DNA of 64,000 nt from positions 1,488,001 through 1,552,000 of the forward strand of contig NZ_JALKAS010000001.1 of the NCBI RefSeq assembly GCF_023015695.1, in the 5' to 3' direction. This document shows positions 41,453 to 49,986 of this stretch, piece after piece; the first letter of the stretch is position 1; each line of letters begins with the position of its first letter. The notes under the pieces were generated by a model. The model ran no database searches and was not told the DNA's origin. It worked only from the letters and a program-made list of their open reading frames with translations. Origin of the DNA: Jannaschia sp. S6380. Its GTDB lineage: Bacteria > Pseudomonadota > Alphaproteobacteria > Rhodobacterales > Rhodobacteraceae. The position numbers and the translations under genes are program-made.

Positions 41453-41482
41453 AAGGGGCGTCCACCGGGCGCCCCTTCTTCC
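41453..41482. terminator. Hairpin terminator after the transporter operon
   Basis: AAGGGGCG (41453-41460) pairs with CGCCCCTT (41470-41477) around a 9-base loop, followed by CTTCC. It sits between the binding-protein stop (41434) and the convergent hydrolase stop (41504). Confidence 0.7.
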
Positions 41483-41503
41483 GCTCGTCATCATCGCGGC
41501 CCG

Positions 41504-42517
41504 CTACAGGTCCAGTTCGGCCGCCATCAAGTCCGCGATCTCGGCATGGATGGCGGCGCGGTCCGTCCCGGCCGGGTCCGTGCAGACCGGATCGTCGGCC
41601 TCCGCAACCAGGATCGCCTCTCCCTCCGGCTTGCAGATCGGCATGGCAGTGAAATGAAACGCGGGCGCCAGCCGGGCGATCTTCGCGTCGGGCAGCATCG
41701 CGGCCAATCCGCTGCGGTCGAAATCCGTGGCCAGCATCCGCGTCCCAGCGTCGCCCAGACCGACGATCAGAACCTCGGACGCGAGACCGGCGACATCCGA
41801 AGGGGCGAGCCCCCAGACGAAGCCCGGGTCGATCGCCGCAACATGGGTGATCCGCGGATCGCCATAAGCCCCGTTCCATTCCGCCGGGTCCAGGCCCTGC
41901 ATGTTCACCTCCTCCGACAGAAGCATGTCGCAGGCACTCATCGTGTCCACATGCGCCTCGCATCCTGCCACGATGCCGGCATGGTTGCCGGTCACGCCGC
42001 CCATCGAAAGCGCCGTCCACCCGCCATAGGAGAACCCCGCCGCCATGATGCGCGACCGGTCCACCCGTTCGACGAAGTCCGCGTCGCCCAGCACCGCGTC
42101 CAGCGCGACATTCAGATCCGCCACGCGCGTCCAATGCCTGACCCCCTTGCGCATGTCGAAGTCCCGCCAGGTGGAGTTCGGATGACTGACCGCCACAACG
42201 ATCGCGCCGCGCCGGGCCAGGTCCTCGGCCAGCCAGGCCTGCGCCTGGTGCGTCCCACCCATGCCATGGCTGAACAGGATCAACGGATGCGTGCCCTCGG
42301 CCAACTCCGCGCCCGTCACCGCATCGACACCGTGGAAGACGGCGTTCTCGGCGAACAGCGTCGTCTCCCCGCCGCCGCCATTCGGGTACCAGATCGCGGC
42401 GCCGGCACGTTCGCCGTGATGCGGCAGATCAAGATCCAGCAGCCGCAGACCGGCGGGTTCGGCCAAGGCGGCGGATGCGCTCAGGACAAGGGTCAGCGTG
42501 GTGGCAATCGTCTTCAT
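41504..42517 (-). CDS. Secreted alpha/beta hydrolase
   Basis: Protein of 337 residues with a signal peptide (MKTIATTLTLVLSASAALA, cleavage before EPAGLR). The fold is alpha/beta hydrolase: HPLILFSHGMGGTHQAQAWL is the oxyanion strand and MAAGFSYGGWTALSMGG holds the nucleophile Ser in G-F-S-Y-G. It resembles platelet-activating-factor acetylhydrolase or dienelactone hydrolase-like esterases. Exported Cys residues (GCEAHVDTMSACD, DDPVCTDP) suggest a disulfide. It diverges from a 7TM-AraC regulator whose promoter holds two repeats 21 bp apart; such pairs are often regulator and target. Confidence 0.88.
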   Translation of the reverse strand: MKTIATTLTLVLSASAALAEPAGLRLLDLDLPHHGERAGAAIWYPNGGGGETTLFAENAVFHGVDAVTGAELAEGTHPLILFSHGMGGTHQAQAWLAEDLARRGAIVVAVSHPNSTWRDFDMRKGVRHWTRVADLNVALDAVLGDADFVERVDRSRIMAAGFSYGGWTALSMGGVTGNHAGIVAGCEAHVDTMSACDMLLSEEVNMQGLDPAEWNGAYGDPRITHVAAIDPGFVWGLAPSDVAGLASEVLIVGLGDAGTRMLATDFDRSGLAAMLPDAKIARLAPAFHFTAMPICKPEGEAILVAEADDPVCTDPAGTDRAAIHAEIADLMAAELDL

Positions 42518-42586
42518 CGTCGTTCTCCGGGGAATGGGTTTCGATCCGCCGACGGTTCCGGAGTTTCTCCGCCCCGGCGTCCTCGA

Positions 42587-42619
42587 TCCGGTTTTAGGTC
42601 GTGTGTTTCCGGTTTTAGG
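42587..42619. promoter_or_regulatory. Direct repeats TCCGGTTTTAGG, candidate AraC operator
   Basis: TCCGGTTTTAGG occurs at 42587-42598 and again, identical, at 42608-42619. The starts are exactly 21 bases (two helical turns) apart, the geometry of AraC-family sites. They lie in the gap between the hydrolase (start 42517) and the regulator (start 42657). A weaker copy (TTCCGGTTTTCGG) lies inside the regulator's first codons near 42671. Confidence 0.68.
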
Positions 42620-42656
42620 ACTAGCAACCGGTCAGGGACGCGAACGGGGTGCTTTC

Positions 42657-43643
42657 ATGCCAGGTCTTCCGATTCCGGTTTTCGGTGCGCTGGTGCTGCT
42701 GTTTCTGTTCCTGCGCCTGTGGCTGACGCAGCGGCGGCTCGGCCCGTTGTCCATCCTGCTGGCGGTCTGCGGCCTGCAGGCGCTGGTCATCGCGATGGCC
42801 CAGCACTACCAGGTGCCCGGCATGCGGTACGTGCAACCCGTCACCGCCACGTTCATCCCCCCGTTGGCATGGCTGGCCTATCTGAAGACCGCGGTCCGGC
42901 CGATCCTGCGGGGCGATGCGCTACATGCCTTCGGGCCAGGCATCGCGCTGACTGCGTTGCTGACGACGCCGGCATTCCTCGACATCTTCATCCCGGCCAT
43001 CTTCGTGGCCTACGGTGCGGCGATCCTGATCCATGCCGCGCGCGGCCCCGACGTCCAGCCCCGCGTATCGCTGGAAAGCGCCGAACTGCCGGCACGGATC
43101 TGGGTCGTCATCGCCGTCGCGCTGATCGCTTCGGCCTTCAGCGACCTGTTGATCGTCGCCGCCCAGGCGGCCGGGGCCGAATACCTGCAACCCTGGATCA
43201 TCAGCCTGTATTCCGTCGGCAACTTGATCCTGATCGGCAGCCTCAGCCTGTCCGGCCATCTGCAGCCCTCCGATGACGAGACCGTCGGGGCCCAGCCGAT
43301 CCAGCCCGAACCCGATGAGGAGCTCTGGTCCCGGATCGAGCGTTACATGGCCGACAAGCGCCCCTATCTCGACCCCGACCTCACGCTTTCCACGCTGTCG
43401 CGCCGGATGGGCATTCCCGCCAAGACGATGTCGACCACGATCAACCGGGCGACGAAGGGGAATGTCTCGCGCTACGTCAACGATGCGCGGATCGAGGTGG
43501 CCAAGCGCGCCCTTCTGGACGGCGAGCCGGTGACGGGCGCCATGCTGACCTCGGGCTTCAATACCAAGTCGAACTTCAACCGCGAATTCCTGCGCGTCAC
43601 CGGGACAAGCCCCAGCAAGTGGCTCGCCGATCAGCAGGGGTGA
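42657..43643 (+). CDS. 7TM-AraC family transcriptional regulator
   Basis: Regulator of 328 residues with an N-terminal membrane part of about seven helices (residues 5-205: ALVLLFLFLRLWLTQRRLGP through LYSVGNLILIGSLSLSGHL) and a C-terminal AraC-type DNA-binding domain (about 230-328: LTLSTLSRRMGIPAKTMSTT and GFNTKSNFNREFLRVTGTSP). Membrane-bound 7TM-AraC proteins are typical of roseobacters and some sense extracellular signals. The ATG at 42657 is preferred; the frame is open upstream to 42498, but that would run through the operator repeats. It is divergent from the secreted hydrolase, its likely target. Confidence 0.9.
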   Translation: MPGLPIPVFGALVLLFLFLRLWLTQRRLGPLSILLAVCGLQALVIAMAQHYQVPGMRYVQPVTATFIPPLAWLAYLKTAVRPILRGDALHAFGPGIALTALLTTPAFLDIFIPAIFVAYGAAILIHAARGPDVQPRVSLESAELPARIWVVIAVALIASAFSDLLIVAAQAAGAEYLQPWIISLYSVGNLILIGSLSLSGHLQPSDDETVGAQPIQPEPDEELWSRIERYMADKRPYLDPDLTLSTLSRRMGIPAKTMSTTINRATKGNVSRYVNDARIEVAKRALLDGEPVTGAMLTSGFNTKSNFNREFLRVTGTSPSKWLADQQG

Positions 43644-43661
43644 AGCTGCGCCGCGGGCCCG

Positions 43662-44537
43662 CTATTTCGCCAAGGCCTTCAGGCGCGCCATCAGGCTCGA
43701 CGTGTCCCAGCGGCCGCCGCCCATGGCCTGCACATCCTTGTAGAACTGGTCGATCAACGCCGTCCCGGGCAGTGGCGCGCCGATGTTCTCGGCTTCCGCC
43801 AGGCATATGGCCAGGTCCTTGCGCATCCAGTCCACCGCGAAGCCGTGGTCGTACTCGGCCGCCAGCATCGTCTCATGGCGGTTCACCATCTGCCAGGATC
43901 CGGCCGCACCGCCCTGGATCACATCGACCACCGCGGCCCCGTCGAGGCCGGCCTTCTGCGCGAAGGACAGCCCCTCGCTCAACCCCTGCAGAAGCCCCGC
44001 GATGCAGATCTGATTGACCATCTTCGTCAACTGCCCCGCACCCACGTCGCCCATCCGCTTGGTCAGCTTGGCATAGGCGTCCATGACCGGTTCGGCGCGG
44101 TCGAAATCGTCCTGCGTGCCCCCGCACATGATCACCAGCTGCCCGTTCTCGGCCCCGGCCTGCCCGCCCGAGACGGGCGCGTCCAGATAGTGGACCCCCT
44201 TGTCCTTCGCCGCTTCCGCCAACTCCCGCGTGACCTCGGCCGAGACGGTGGTGTGATCGACGAAGAGCGCACCTCCGCCCATGCCGGCGAAGGCCCCGTC
44301 CGCACCCAGGCAGACGCCGCGCAGGTCGTCGTCGTTGCCCACGCAGGCGAACACGATCCCACGCCCCTCGGCCGCCTCGCGCGGCGTCGCGCGGGCCTTG
44401 CCACCATGCGCGTCGGCCCAGGCTTGCGCCTTGGCGGCCGTGCGGTTGTAGACGCAGACGTCATGCCCCGCCGATGCCAGATGGCCGGCCATCGGTGCCC
44501 CCATCACACCCATTCCCAAAAACGCGACACCGGTCAT
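43662..44537 (-). CDS. Beta-hydroxyacid dehydrogenase (3-hydroxyisobutyrate type)
   Basis: NAD(P)-dependent enzyme of 291 residues. The Rossmann motif is VAFLGMGVMGAPMAGHLASA, the substrate-binding signature is DAPVSGGQAGAENGQLVIMC, and the catalytic Lys lies in GAGQLTKMVNQICIAGLLQG (residue Lys about 170). It resembles 3-hydroxyisobutyrate dehydrogenases and tartronate semialdehyde or succinic-semialdehyde (GLYR1-like) reductases. GGGAGG precedes the ATG at 44537. Which beta-hydroxyacid it uses is not clear from context. Confidence 0.93.
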   Translation of the reverse strand: MTGVAFLGMGVMGAPMAGHLASAGHDVCVYNRTAAKAQAWADAHGGKARATPREAAEGRGIVFACVGNDDDLRGVCLGADGAFAGMGGGALFVDHTTVSAEVTRELAEAAKDKGVHYLDAPVSGGQAGAENGQLVIMCGGTQDDFDRAEPVMDAYAKLTKRMGDVGAGQLTKMVNQICIAGLLQGLSEGLSFAQKAGLDGAAVVDVIQGGAAGSWQMVNRHETMLAAEYDHGFAVDWMRKDLAICLAEAENIGAPLPGTALIDQFYKDVQAMGGGRWDTSSLMARLKALAK

Positions 44538-44610
44538 GATCGCCTCCCTTTGCATCCACCCTGTGCGGGGGTTAGACCCCCCGGGGCCAACAGGGTCAAC
44601 AGGGGGAAAG

Positions 44611-47067
44611 ATGCAGCGATTGTTCCGCTGGACGTTCCGCATCGTGGCGGGTGTCCTCGTGCTTGCCGGGGTGTCGCTGGCGGTGGTGTTCTGGCTCGCC
44701 TCGCGCAGCCTGCCCGACTACGACGCGACCGAGGCCGTGGCGGGGCTCTCGGCCCCGGTCGAGATCGTGCGCAACACGCACAATGTTCCCCACATCTTCG
44801 GCGAGAGCGATGCGGACGTGTTCTTCGGACTGGGCTACGCCCATGCCCAGGACAGGCTCTGGCAGATGATGCTGCTGCGGCGGACGGCGCAGGGCAAACT
44901 GTCGGAGATGTTCGGGCTGCGAACCCTCAAGACCGATGAATTGCTGCGCCGGCTGGGGCTCTACCGGGCCGCGGTCGCGAGCGCCAAGGTCCAGGACCCC
45001 GAGACGACCGCGATGCTGGAGGCCTATGCGGCCGGCGTGAATGCGCGCATCGAGGTCATCAACCGCGAGGCGTCGGGCCGCGGGGCGCCCGAGTTCTTCC
45101 TGTTCCGCCCCGAAATCGCGCCCTGGCGACCCGCCGACAGCATCGCGGTCGTCAAGCTGATGGCGCTTCAGCTCTCCGGCCATGTCGGCTTCGAGGTGTT
45201 GCGCGCCCGCGCCTCGCTCGTGCTGCCCGAAGAACGCCTGCGCGACCTGCATCCCGAAGTGCCGGGCGACGGCACCGTGGCCCTTGCCGGCGATCTGTTC
45301 CCGACCCTCCGGCCCGGCGCCATGCCCGTTCGGCACGCCGGCACCGCGATGCTCTGGCCGGTGCCGCATTCCGACCTCGCCGGGGCATCGAACGCCTTCG
45401 CCGTCGCGCCGGATCGATCGGCGGCAGGGGGCGGCTTGCTGGCCAACGACCCGCACATGGGGCTTCAAGCGCCGACATTCTGGTACCTGGCCCGGTTGGA
45501 GCTGGAGACCGGGGGCGCGATCGGTGGCACCATTCCGGGGATACCCTTCGTCCTCGTCGGACGCACCGCGCGACTGGGATGGGGGCTTACGTCAAGCTAT
45601 CTCGATGATCAGGACGTCATGATCGAGCGGCTCAATCCCGACGACCCGACCGAATACAAGACCCCCGACGGCTGGGCCCCCTTCGAGACGACGCGCACCA
45701 TCGTCACCATCAAGGACGCCGATCCAGTGACGCTGACGCTGCGCCGGACCGAGAACGGACCCGTCCTGACCGGCAGCCAGTTCGACCTCGGCACCGTGAC
45801 CCCACGCGGTCATGTCGCCGCGCTGTCCTGGACGGCGCTGTCGCCCGAGGACAGCTCGATGCGCACCGGGCTGGAACTGATGCGCGCCGCCGATGTCGAG
45901 GAGGGGCTCGCGGCCGCCCGCCATTTCGTGGCGCCCGCGCAGAACCTGATGCTGACCGATGGCGAACGGATCGCGATGACCGTGATGGGCCGTCAACCCG
46001 ATCGCGACCCGAAGCACCAGTCGAAAGGGCGCATTCCCGCTCCGGGCTGGATCGAGGCGAACCGATGGCGCGGCCTGATCCCGGCAGAGGACAACCCGGT
46101 CTGGTCCGATCCCGAGGGCGGGCTGCTGGGCAACACCAACAACAAGACGACGGATGCGGCCTTCCCCGACCACCTGTCCTTCGTCTGGGGCGATACGCAG
46201 CGGGTGCAGCGCATGGAACGCCTGATGCAGGCGCGCAACGTCCACACACGCGAGAGCCTGATCGAGGCACAGCTCGACGCCGTCTCGATCACCGCGCGGG
46301 CCCTCTTGCCCCTGGTCGGCCGCGACCTCTGGTTCACAGGCGAAGCCGCGCCGGCCGGCACGCCGGAACGCCGGCGCCAGGTCGCGCTGGAACTTCTTGC
46401 CGCATGGAACGGCGAGATGTCGGAACACCTGCCCGAGCCGCTCATCTACGCGGCCTGGATGCGCGCGTTGCAGCAACGCCTGATCCAGGACGATCTGGGA
46501 CCGCTGGCCGAGGAATACCCCCGGATGGAGCCCCTGTTCATCGAACGGGTCTTCCGCGACATCGGCGGCGCATCCGCCTGGTGCGACATCATCCGGTCGA
46601 CGGTGCAGGAAAGCTGCTCCGACGTCGCGCGCCTCGCGCTGGACGACGCGCTGCAATTCCTGGAAGAGCGCTACGGCCCCCGGGTCGAGACCTGGCGCTG
46701 GGGCGACGCGCACGAGGCGCGACACGACCACCCCGTCCTGGGCGAGATCCCGGGCCTCGGCCTCGTCGTCAACATTCGCCAATCCACGTCAGGCGGGGAC
46801 CACACGCTGCAGCGCGGACGCACCGGGGGCCTGCCGCCCGAACCGTTCCTGAACGTGCATGCCGCCACCTATCGCGGGGTCTACGATTTCGCCGATCCCG
46901 AAAGCAGCGTGTTCATCACCTCGACCGGGCAGTCGGGGCATCCGCTGTCACGTCACTACGACGATCTGGGCGAGCTTTGGCGGCGGGGCGAGTACGTTCC
47001 GATGACGCTCGACCCCGATCTGGCGCGGGCCGGTGCCGTGGGCGTTACCCGTCTCGTTCCCGGGTAA
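44611..47067 (+). CDS. Penicillin acylase-family amidase
   Basis: Ntn-hydrolase precursor of 818 residues with an N-terminal membrane anchor or signal (TFRIVAGVLVLAGVSLAVVF). FGLGYAHAQDRLWQMMLLRR opens the alpha chain. The self-cleavage site precedes the nucleophile Ser in DLAGASNAFAVAPDRSAAGG, and the beta chain has GLLANDPHMGLQAPTFWYLA and GLLGNTNNKT. Members hydrolyse penicillins, acyl-homoserine lactones (quorum quenching) or other amides; here the substrate is unknown. AGGGGGAAAG precedes the ATG. The last 23 bases overlap the convergent PIN gene. Confidence 0.93.
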   Translation: MQRLFRWTFRIVAGVLVLAGVSLAVVFWLASRSLPDYDATEAVAGLSAPVEIVRNTHNVPHIFGESDADVFFGLGYAHAQDRLWQMMLLRRTAQGKLSEMFGLRTLKTDELLRRLGLYRAAVASAKVQDPETTAMLEAYAAGVNARIEVINREASGRGAPEFFLFRPEIAPWRPADSIAVVKLMALQLSGHVGFEVLRARASLVLPEERLRDLHPEVPGDGTVALAGDLFPTLRPGAMPVRHAGTAMLWPVPHSDLAGASNAFAVAPDRSAAGGGLLANDPHMGLQAPTFWYLARLELETGGAIGGTIPGIPFVLVGRTARLGWGLTSSYLDDQDVMIERLNPDDPTEYKTPDGWAPFETTRTIVTIKDADPVTLTLRRTENGPVLTGSQFDLGTVTPRGHVAALSWTALSPEDSSMRTGLELMRAADVEEGLAAARHFVAPAQNLMLTDGERIAMTVMGRQPDRDPKHQSKGRIPAPGWIEANRWRGLIPAEDNPVWSDPEGGLLGNTNNKTTDAAFPDHLSFVWGDTQRVQRMERLMQARNVHTRESLIEAQLDAVSITARALLPLVGRDLWFTGEAAPAGTPERRRQVALELLAAWNGEMSEHLPEPLIYAAWMRALQQRLIQDDLGPLAEEYPRMEPLFIERVFRDIGGASAWCDIIRSTVQESCSDVARLALDDALQFLEERYGPRVETWRWGDAHEARHDHPVLGEIPGLGLVVNIRQSTSGGDHTLQRGRTGGLPPEPFLNVHAATYRGVYDFADPESSVFITSTGQSGHPLSRHYDDLGELWRRGEYVPMTLDPDLARAGAVGVTRLVPG

Positions 47068-47596
47068 GGGCCTTGCCCAGTCGCGGCAGCCGGGCCCGCT
47101 TCATCAGCGCACGCAGCGGCATCTCCTGTCCGCTGAGCGTCTCGGCCCGGTCACGCACCCGCATCGCGACGCGCGCGACCGCATCGGGGTGCGACAGCCA
47201 CAGGTCATGCAGAAACGCGTCCGGCGATCGCAAGGCCATGCCTTCGGCGGCGACATCGACCTTGGGAAAGTCGCGCAGATTGGCCGTCACCAGCACGTCC
47301 GCGCCCGCATCCGACGCCGCCGCCAGCACGTGGACGTCATTCGCATCCGGCAGCCACAGCCGCGCCTCCGTCCCCTTGCCGGGACGCGTCTCGGCGTCGG
47401 GATGGGCCGCGCGCAGGGCCGCGATCTCGCCACGCGCGATGACCTCGCCATCGGGCAACTTCCGGGCCGCGCGCGCCCACTCCTCCAGCACCCGGGGCGA
47501 CCAGAGCGGCCTGAACAGGCCCGCATCCGCGCAGCCCAGCAGGATCTCACGCAGGACGGTCGGGTAAAGGACACAGGCGTCCAGGAAGGCCTTCAT
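47045..47596 (-). CDS. PIN-domain protein (RSP_2648-like), possible nuclease
   Basis: Protein of 183 residues with a PIN-like ribonuclease fold. The first acidic residue is in MKAFLDACVLYPTVLREILL, then LEEWARAARKLPDGEV, and DANDVHVLAAASDAGADVLV with TANLRDFP gives the later acidic and Asn residues. PIN proteins of this subgroup are common chromosomal genes in Rhodobacteraceae and may be RNases without an antitoxin; none is evident here. It overlaps the penicillin-acylase gene by 23 bases tail to tail and is coupled to the methyltransferase gene (ATGA). Confidence 0.85.
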   Translation of the reverse strand: MKAFLDACVLYPTVLREILLGCADAGLFRPLWSPRVLEEWARAARKLPDGEVIARGEIAALRAAHPDAETRPGKGTEARLWLPDANDVHVLAAASDAGADVLVTANLRDFPKVDVAAEGMALRSPDAFLHDLWLSHPDAVARVAMRVRDRAETLSGQEMPLRALMKRARLPRLGKALTRERDG

Positions 47597-48795
47597 GACA
47601 GGATGCGGAAGGTCAGCGCCTTCAGGTATCCGCTCTCGGCCAGTTGCGGATGGACGGGATGATCGGGCCCGGCGAACCCCGTATGGACAAGCTGCGCGCC
47701 CCGGCCCGCACGGCCGATCCCGCGCACGCAGGACGCGCGGAACTTGCCCAGATCGGCGGCATGGCTGCAGGAGCAGAGCGTCAGATAGCCACCCGGCGCG
47801 ACCAGGGGCGCCGACAGGCGCGCGACCCGTTCATAGGCGCGCAACCCCGCCGCAAGCGCGGATTTGGCCGGGGCGAATGCGGGCGGGTCGGCCACGACCA
47901 CGCCAAACCGCGCGCCCTCGCCCTCGAGCGCGGAAAGCACATCGAAGGCATCGCCCCGACGCGTCGCAAAGGCCTCCGTCCGGCCCATCCGGGCAGCCCC
48001 CGCTTCGGCCAGGGCCAGCGCGGACGCCGACCCGTCGACCGCCAGCGCCGTGGTCGCGCCGCCCGCCAGCGCCGCCAGTCCGAACCCGCCGACATGGGCG
48101 AAGACATCCAGCACCGAAGCCCCCGCCGACAACCCGGCCACGAAGGCGTGGTTCGGACGCTGGTCGAAGAACAGCCCCGTCTTCTGCCCGCCCGTCAGAT
48201 CCGCGAGGTAGGTCGCGCCGTTCATCTCGACCGCAACCGGTGCGTCGACACCGCCGATCAGCCAGCGGCTTTCGTCCGACAACCCTTCCGACGCCCTTGC
48301 ACGCCCGCCGGCATTCAGCAGTACATGCGACAGGCCAAGGGCGCGCAACCCGTCGGCGATTGCATCGACCCGCGCATCGGCCCAGGCGGCGTTCGGCTGC
48401 AGGACCGCGACGTCGCCGAAACGGTCGATGACGACGCCCGGCAGACCGTCCGCCTCGGCATGGATCAGACGGTAGAAGGGGGCGTCATAAAGGCGATCGC
48501 GGTGATCCGCGGCGGTCCGCAGACGGCCGAGGATCCAATCCGCGTCGATCCACGCATCGGGCGAGGGATCGAGTGCGCGCGCCACGATCCGCGAGCCCAT
48601 GTTGATCGCGAAACTGCCCAGCGGCTGCCGCTCGGCATCCACGAGGGTCGCGATAGCGCCGGGCGGGATGGCACGGCTGCGCCGGTCGGCCACGACGTCG
48701 GACAGGTACGCCCAGGGATGGCCATGGCGGATGCGTCGGGCATGGGCGCCGGGCTTCAGGCGTAGGACGGGGCGCGAAGCGCTCAGATCGGACAT
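47593..48795 (-). CDS. rlmI: Class I SAM-dependent rRNA methyltransferase (RlmI-like)
   Basis: Protein of 400 residues with an N-terminal PUA domain (KPGAHARRIRHGHPWAYLSD, ending near residue 75) and a C-terminal Rossmann methyltransferase. The SAM motif is SVLDVFAHVGGFGLAALAGG, the post-motif is VVVADPPAFAPAKSALAAGL, and the catalytic-type cysteines are in YLTLCSCSHAADLG. RlmI methylates C1962 of 23S rRNA in E. coli; this homologue fits that class. The 3' end overlaps the PIN start by 4 bases, so the two are translated together. Confidence 0.88.
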   Translation of the reverse strand: MSDLSASRPVLRLKPGAHARRIRHGHPWAYLSDVVADRRSRAIPPGAIATLVDAERQPLGSFAINMGSRIVARALDPSPDAWIDADWILGRLRTAADHRDRLYDAPFYRLIHAEADGLPGVVIDRFGDVAVLQPNAAWADARVDAIADGLRALGLSHVLLNAGGRARASEGLSDESRWLIGGVDAPVAVEMNGATYLADLTGGQKTGLFFDQRPNHAFVAGLSAGASVLDVFAHVGGFGLAALAGGATTALAVDGSASALALAEAGAARMGRTEAFATRRGDAFDVLSALEGEGARFGVVVADPPAFAPAKSALAAGLRAYERVARLSAPLVAPGGYLTLCSCSHAADLGKFRASCVRGIGRAGRGAQLVHTGFAGPDHPVHPQLAESGYLKALTFRILS

Positions 48796-48828
48796 GGCTT
48801 TCCCCTAATCGCTGCTCCGGATATGCGA

Positions 48829-48849
48829 AAGGCCCCACCAGGGGGCCTT
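48829..48849 (-). terminator. Hairpin terminator after the RSP_7527-like gene
   Basis: AAGGCCCC (48829-48836) pairs with GGGGCCTT (48842-48849) around ACCAG. On the minus strand the stem is followed by TTTCGCATA, a short T-run. It lies 25 bases past the stop of the small gene and upstream of rlmI's start. Confidence 0.65.
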
Positions 48850-48873
48850 GAGCATCAAACGGGTCGGGCCCGA

Positions 48874-49011
48874 TCAGGCGTGGGCGGTACCGGCCGGCGT
48901 GCGGCGCAGGCGCGCGAAGATCCCGCGGACCATGTCGCGCATATAGGCGGCGCGCAGGGCGCGGGCCCGGGCTTCGATGGCCATCGCGTCGAGATGGGTG
49001 GTGTCGGTCAT
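48874..49011 (-). CDS. RSP_7527-like small basic protein (45 aa)
   Basis: Protein of 45 residues, MTDTTHLDAMAIEARARALR then AAYMRDMVRGIFARLRRTPA, an Arg-rich amphipathic helix like the RSP_7527/DUF1127-type small proteins of Rhodobacteraceae. Such proteins are often stress-induced and associated with RNA or membranes. The start at 49011 is chosen over the longer frame at 49065 because it gives the conserved MTDT start. A hairpin terminator follows. Function not established. Confidence 0.72.
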   Translation of the reverse strand: MTDTTHLDAMAIEARARALRAAYMRDMVRGIFARLRRTPAGTAHA

Positions 49012-49137
49012 GGTTTCGTCTCCGGTTCGATAAGCGGGGCCCCATGCCCCGCCCGGTCGATCCAAGAGCTATGCCGCGGCGCGGCAAAGAACAAATGTCG
49101 AGGCCGCAAGCCCCTTATGCGCCGCACGCAAGCGACG

Positions 49138-49914
49138 TCAGGTCAGGGCGCGGATGCCTTCGGCCACCCTGCGCGCGCCCTGCAGCATCCATCCATGCTC
49201 GGACGAGACGAAGAACATCCGGAAGCCGTAGCGTTGCCAATCGCGTGCCGTCGCGACGTCGGGAACCCAGGTGACATACATCTTGCCATGCGTCGCGCAG
49301 GCTTCGCCCACCCGCGTCATGGCACGTTTCAGGTCGTCATTCTCCATCGTCTCATGCCCGTAGGCGACGGTCAGGTCTGCCGGCCCGGTGAACAACCCGT
49401 CGATACCGTCGACGGCTGCGATCTCCTCGGCGGCGTCGACGCCCTCCGGCTCCTCGATCTGCGCCAGCACGATCGTCTCGGAACGGGACCGGGCCAGCAG
49501 GTCCGGCATCGCGCCCGCGGTATAGCCCGCCCAGCGGGTCGAGCCGGCATAGCCTCGCCCGCCATGCCCGAAACGGGCGGCGCGGGCGATCGCGCGCGCC
49601 TTCTCGACGCTATCGACATGCGGGACGACGATGCCCGTGGCGCCCATGTCCAGCACGTCCAGGATGCGCGCCGGGCTGCCGTCGCCGATACGAACCAGCA
49701 CGGGAAAATCTCGCGCGCGGGCCACGGCGATGCAGGCGTCCATCGCGGCCCGGTCGAACGGCGCATGTTCCGCATCGATACAGACGAAATCGAGCCCCGC
49801 CAGGATCAAAATCTCCATGACCACGTGGCTGGGCGTCTTCATGAACGTGCCCGCCAGCCGGTCGCCGGCCCGCATGCGCGCGCGCAAGTCCCCACCCCGT
49901 TCCGTTGCCGCCAT
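49138..49914 (-). CDS. HpcH/HpaI-family aldolase (GarL-like)
   Basis: TIM-barrel class II aldolase of 258 residues: GTFMKTPSHVVMEILILAGL, DFVCIDAEHAPFDRAAMDAC, VLDVLDMGATGIVVPHVDSV and VLAQIEEPEGVDAAEEIAAV hold the metal-binding Glu and Asp and the substrate Arg region. Members cleave 2-dehydro-3-deoxyglucarate, 4-hydroxy-2-oxovalerate or citramalyl/malyl derivatives. The start at 49914 has GGGGGGAAA upstream; the conserved MAATERG start is preferred to 49968. It is near no obvious sugar-acid operon, so substrate is open. Confidence 0.9.
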   Translation of the reverse strand: MAATERGGDLRARMRAGDRLAGTFMKTPSHVVMEILILAGLDFVCIDAEHAPFDRAAMDACIAVARARDFPVLVRIGDGSPARILDVLDMGATGIVVPHVDSVEKARAIARAARFGHGGRGYAGSTRWAGYTAGAMPDLLARSRSETIVLAQIEEPEGVDAAEEIAAVDGIDGLFTGPADLTVAYGHETMENDDLKRAMTRVGEACATHGKMYVTWVPDVATARDWQRYGFRMFFVSSEHGWMLQGARRVAEGIRALT

Positions 49915-49986
49915 CACGTTTCCCCCCTTCGCCGCGATACCGATCACCTTGTGCAGACGCGGAGGCATGGCGCAAGGCCGCGGAGG

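Noticed and set aside
42498..42656. Upstream extension of the 7TM-AraC gene to 42498
   Set aside because: It would translate the identical operator repeats, has no ribosome site, and would place a non-family segment before the first helix.
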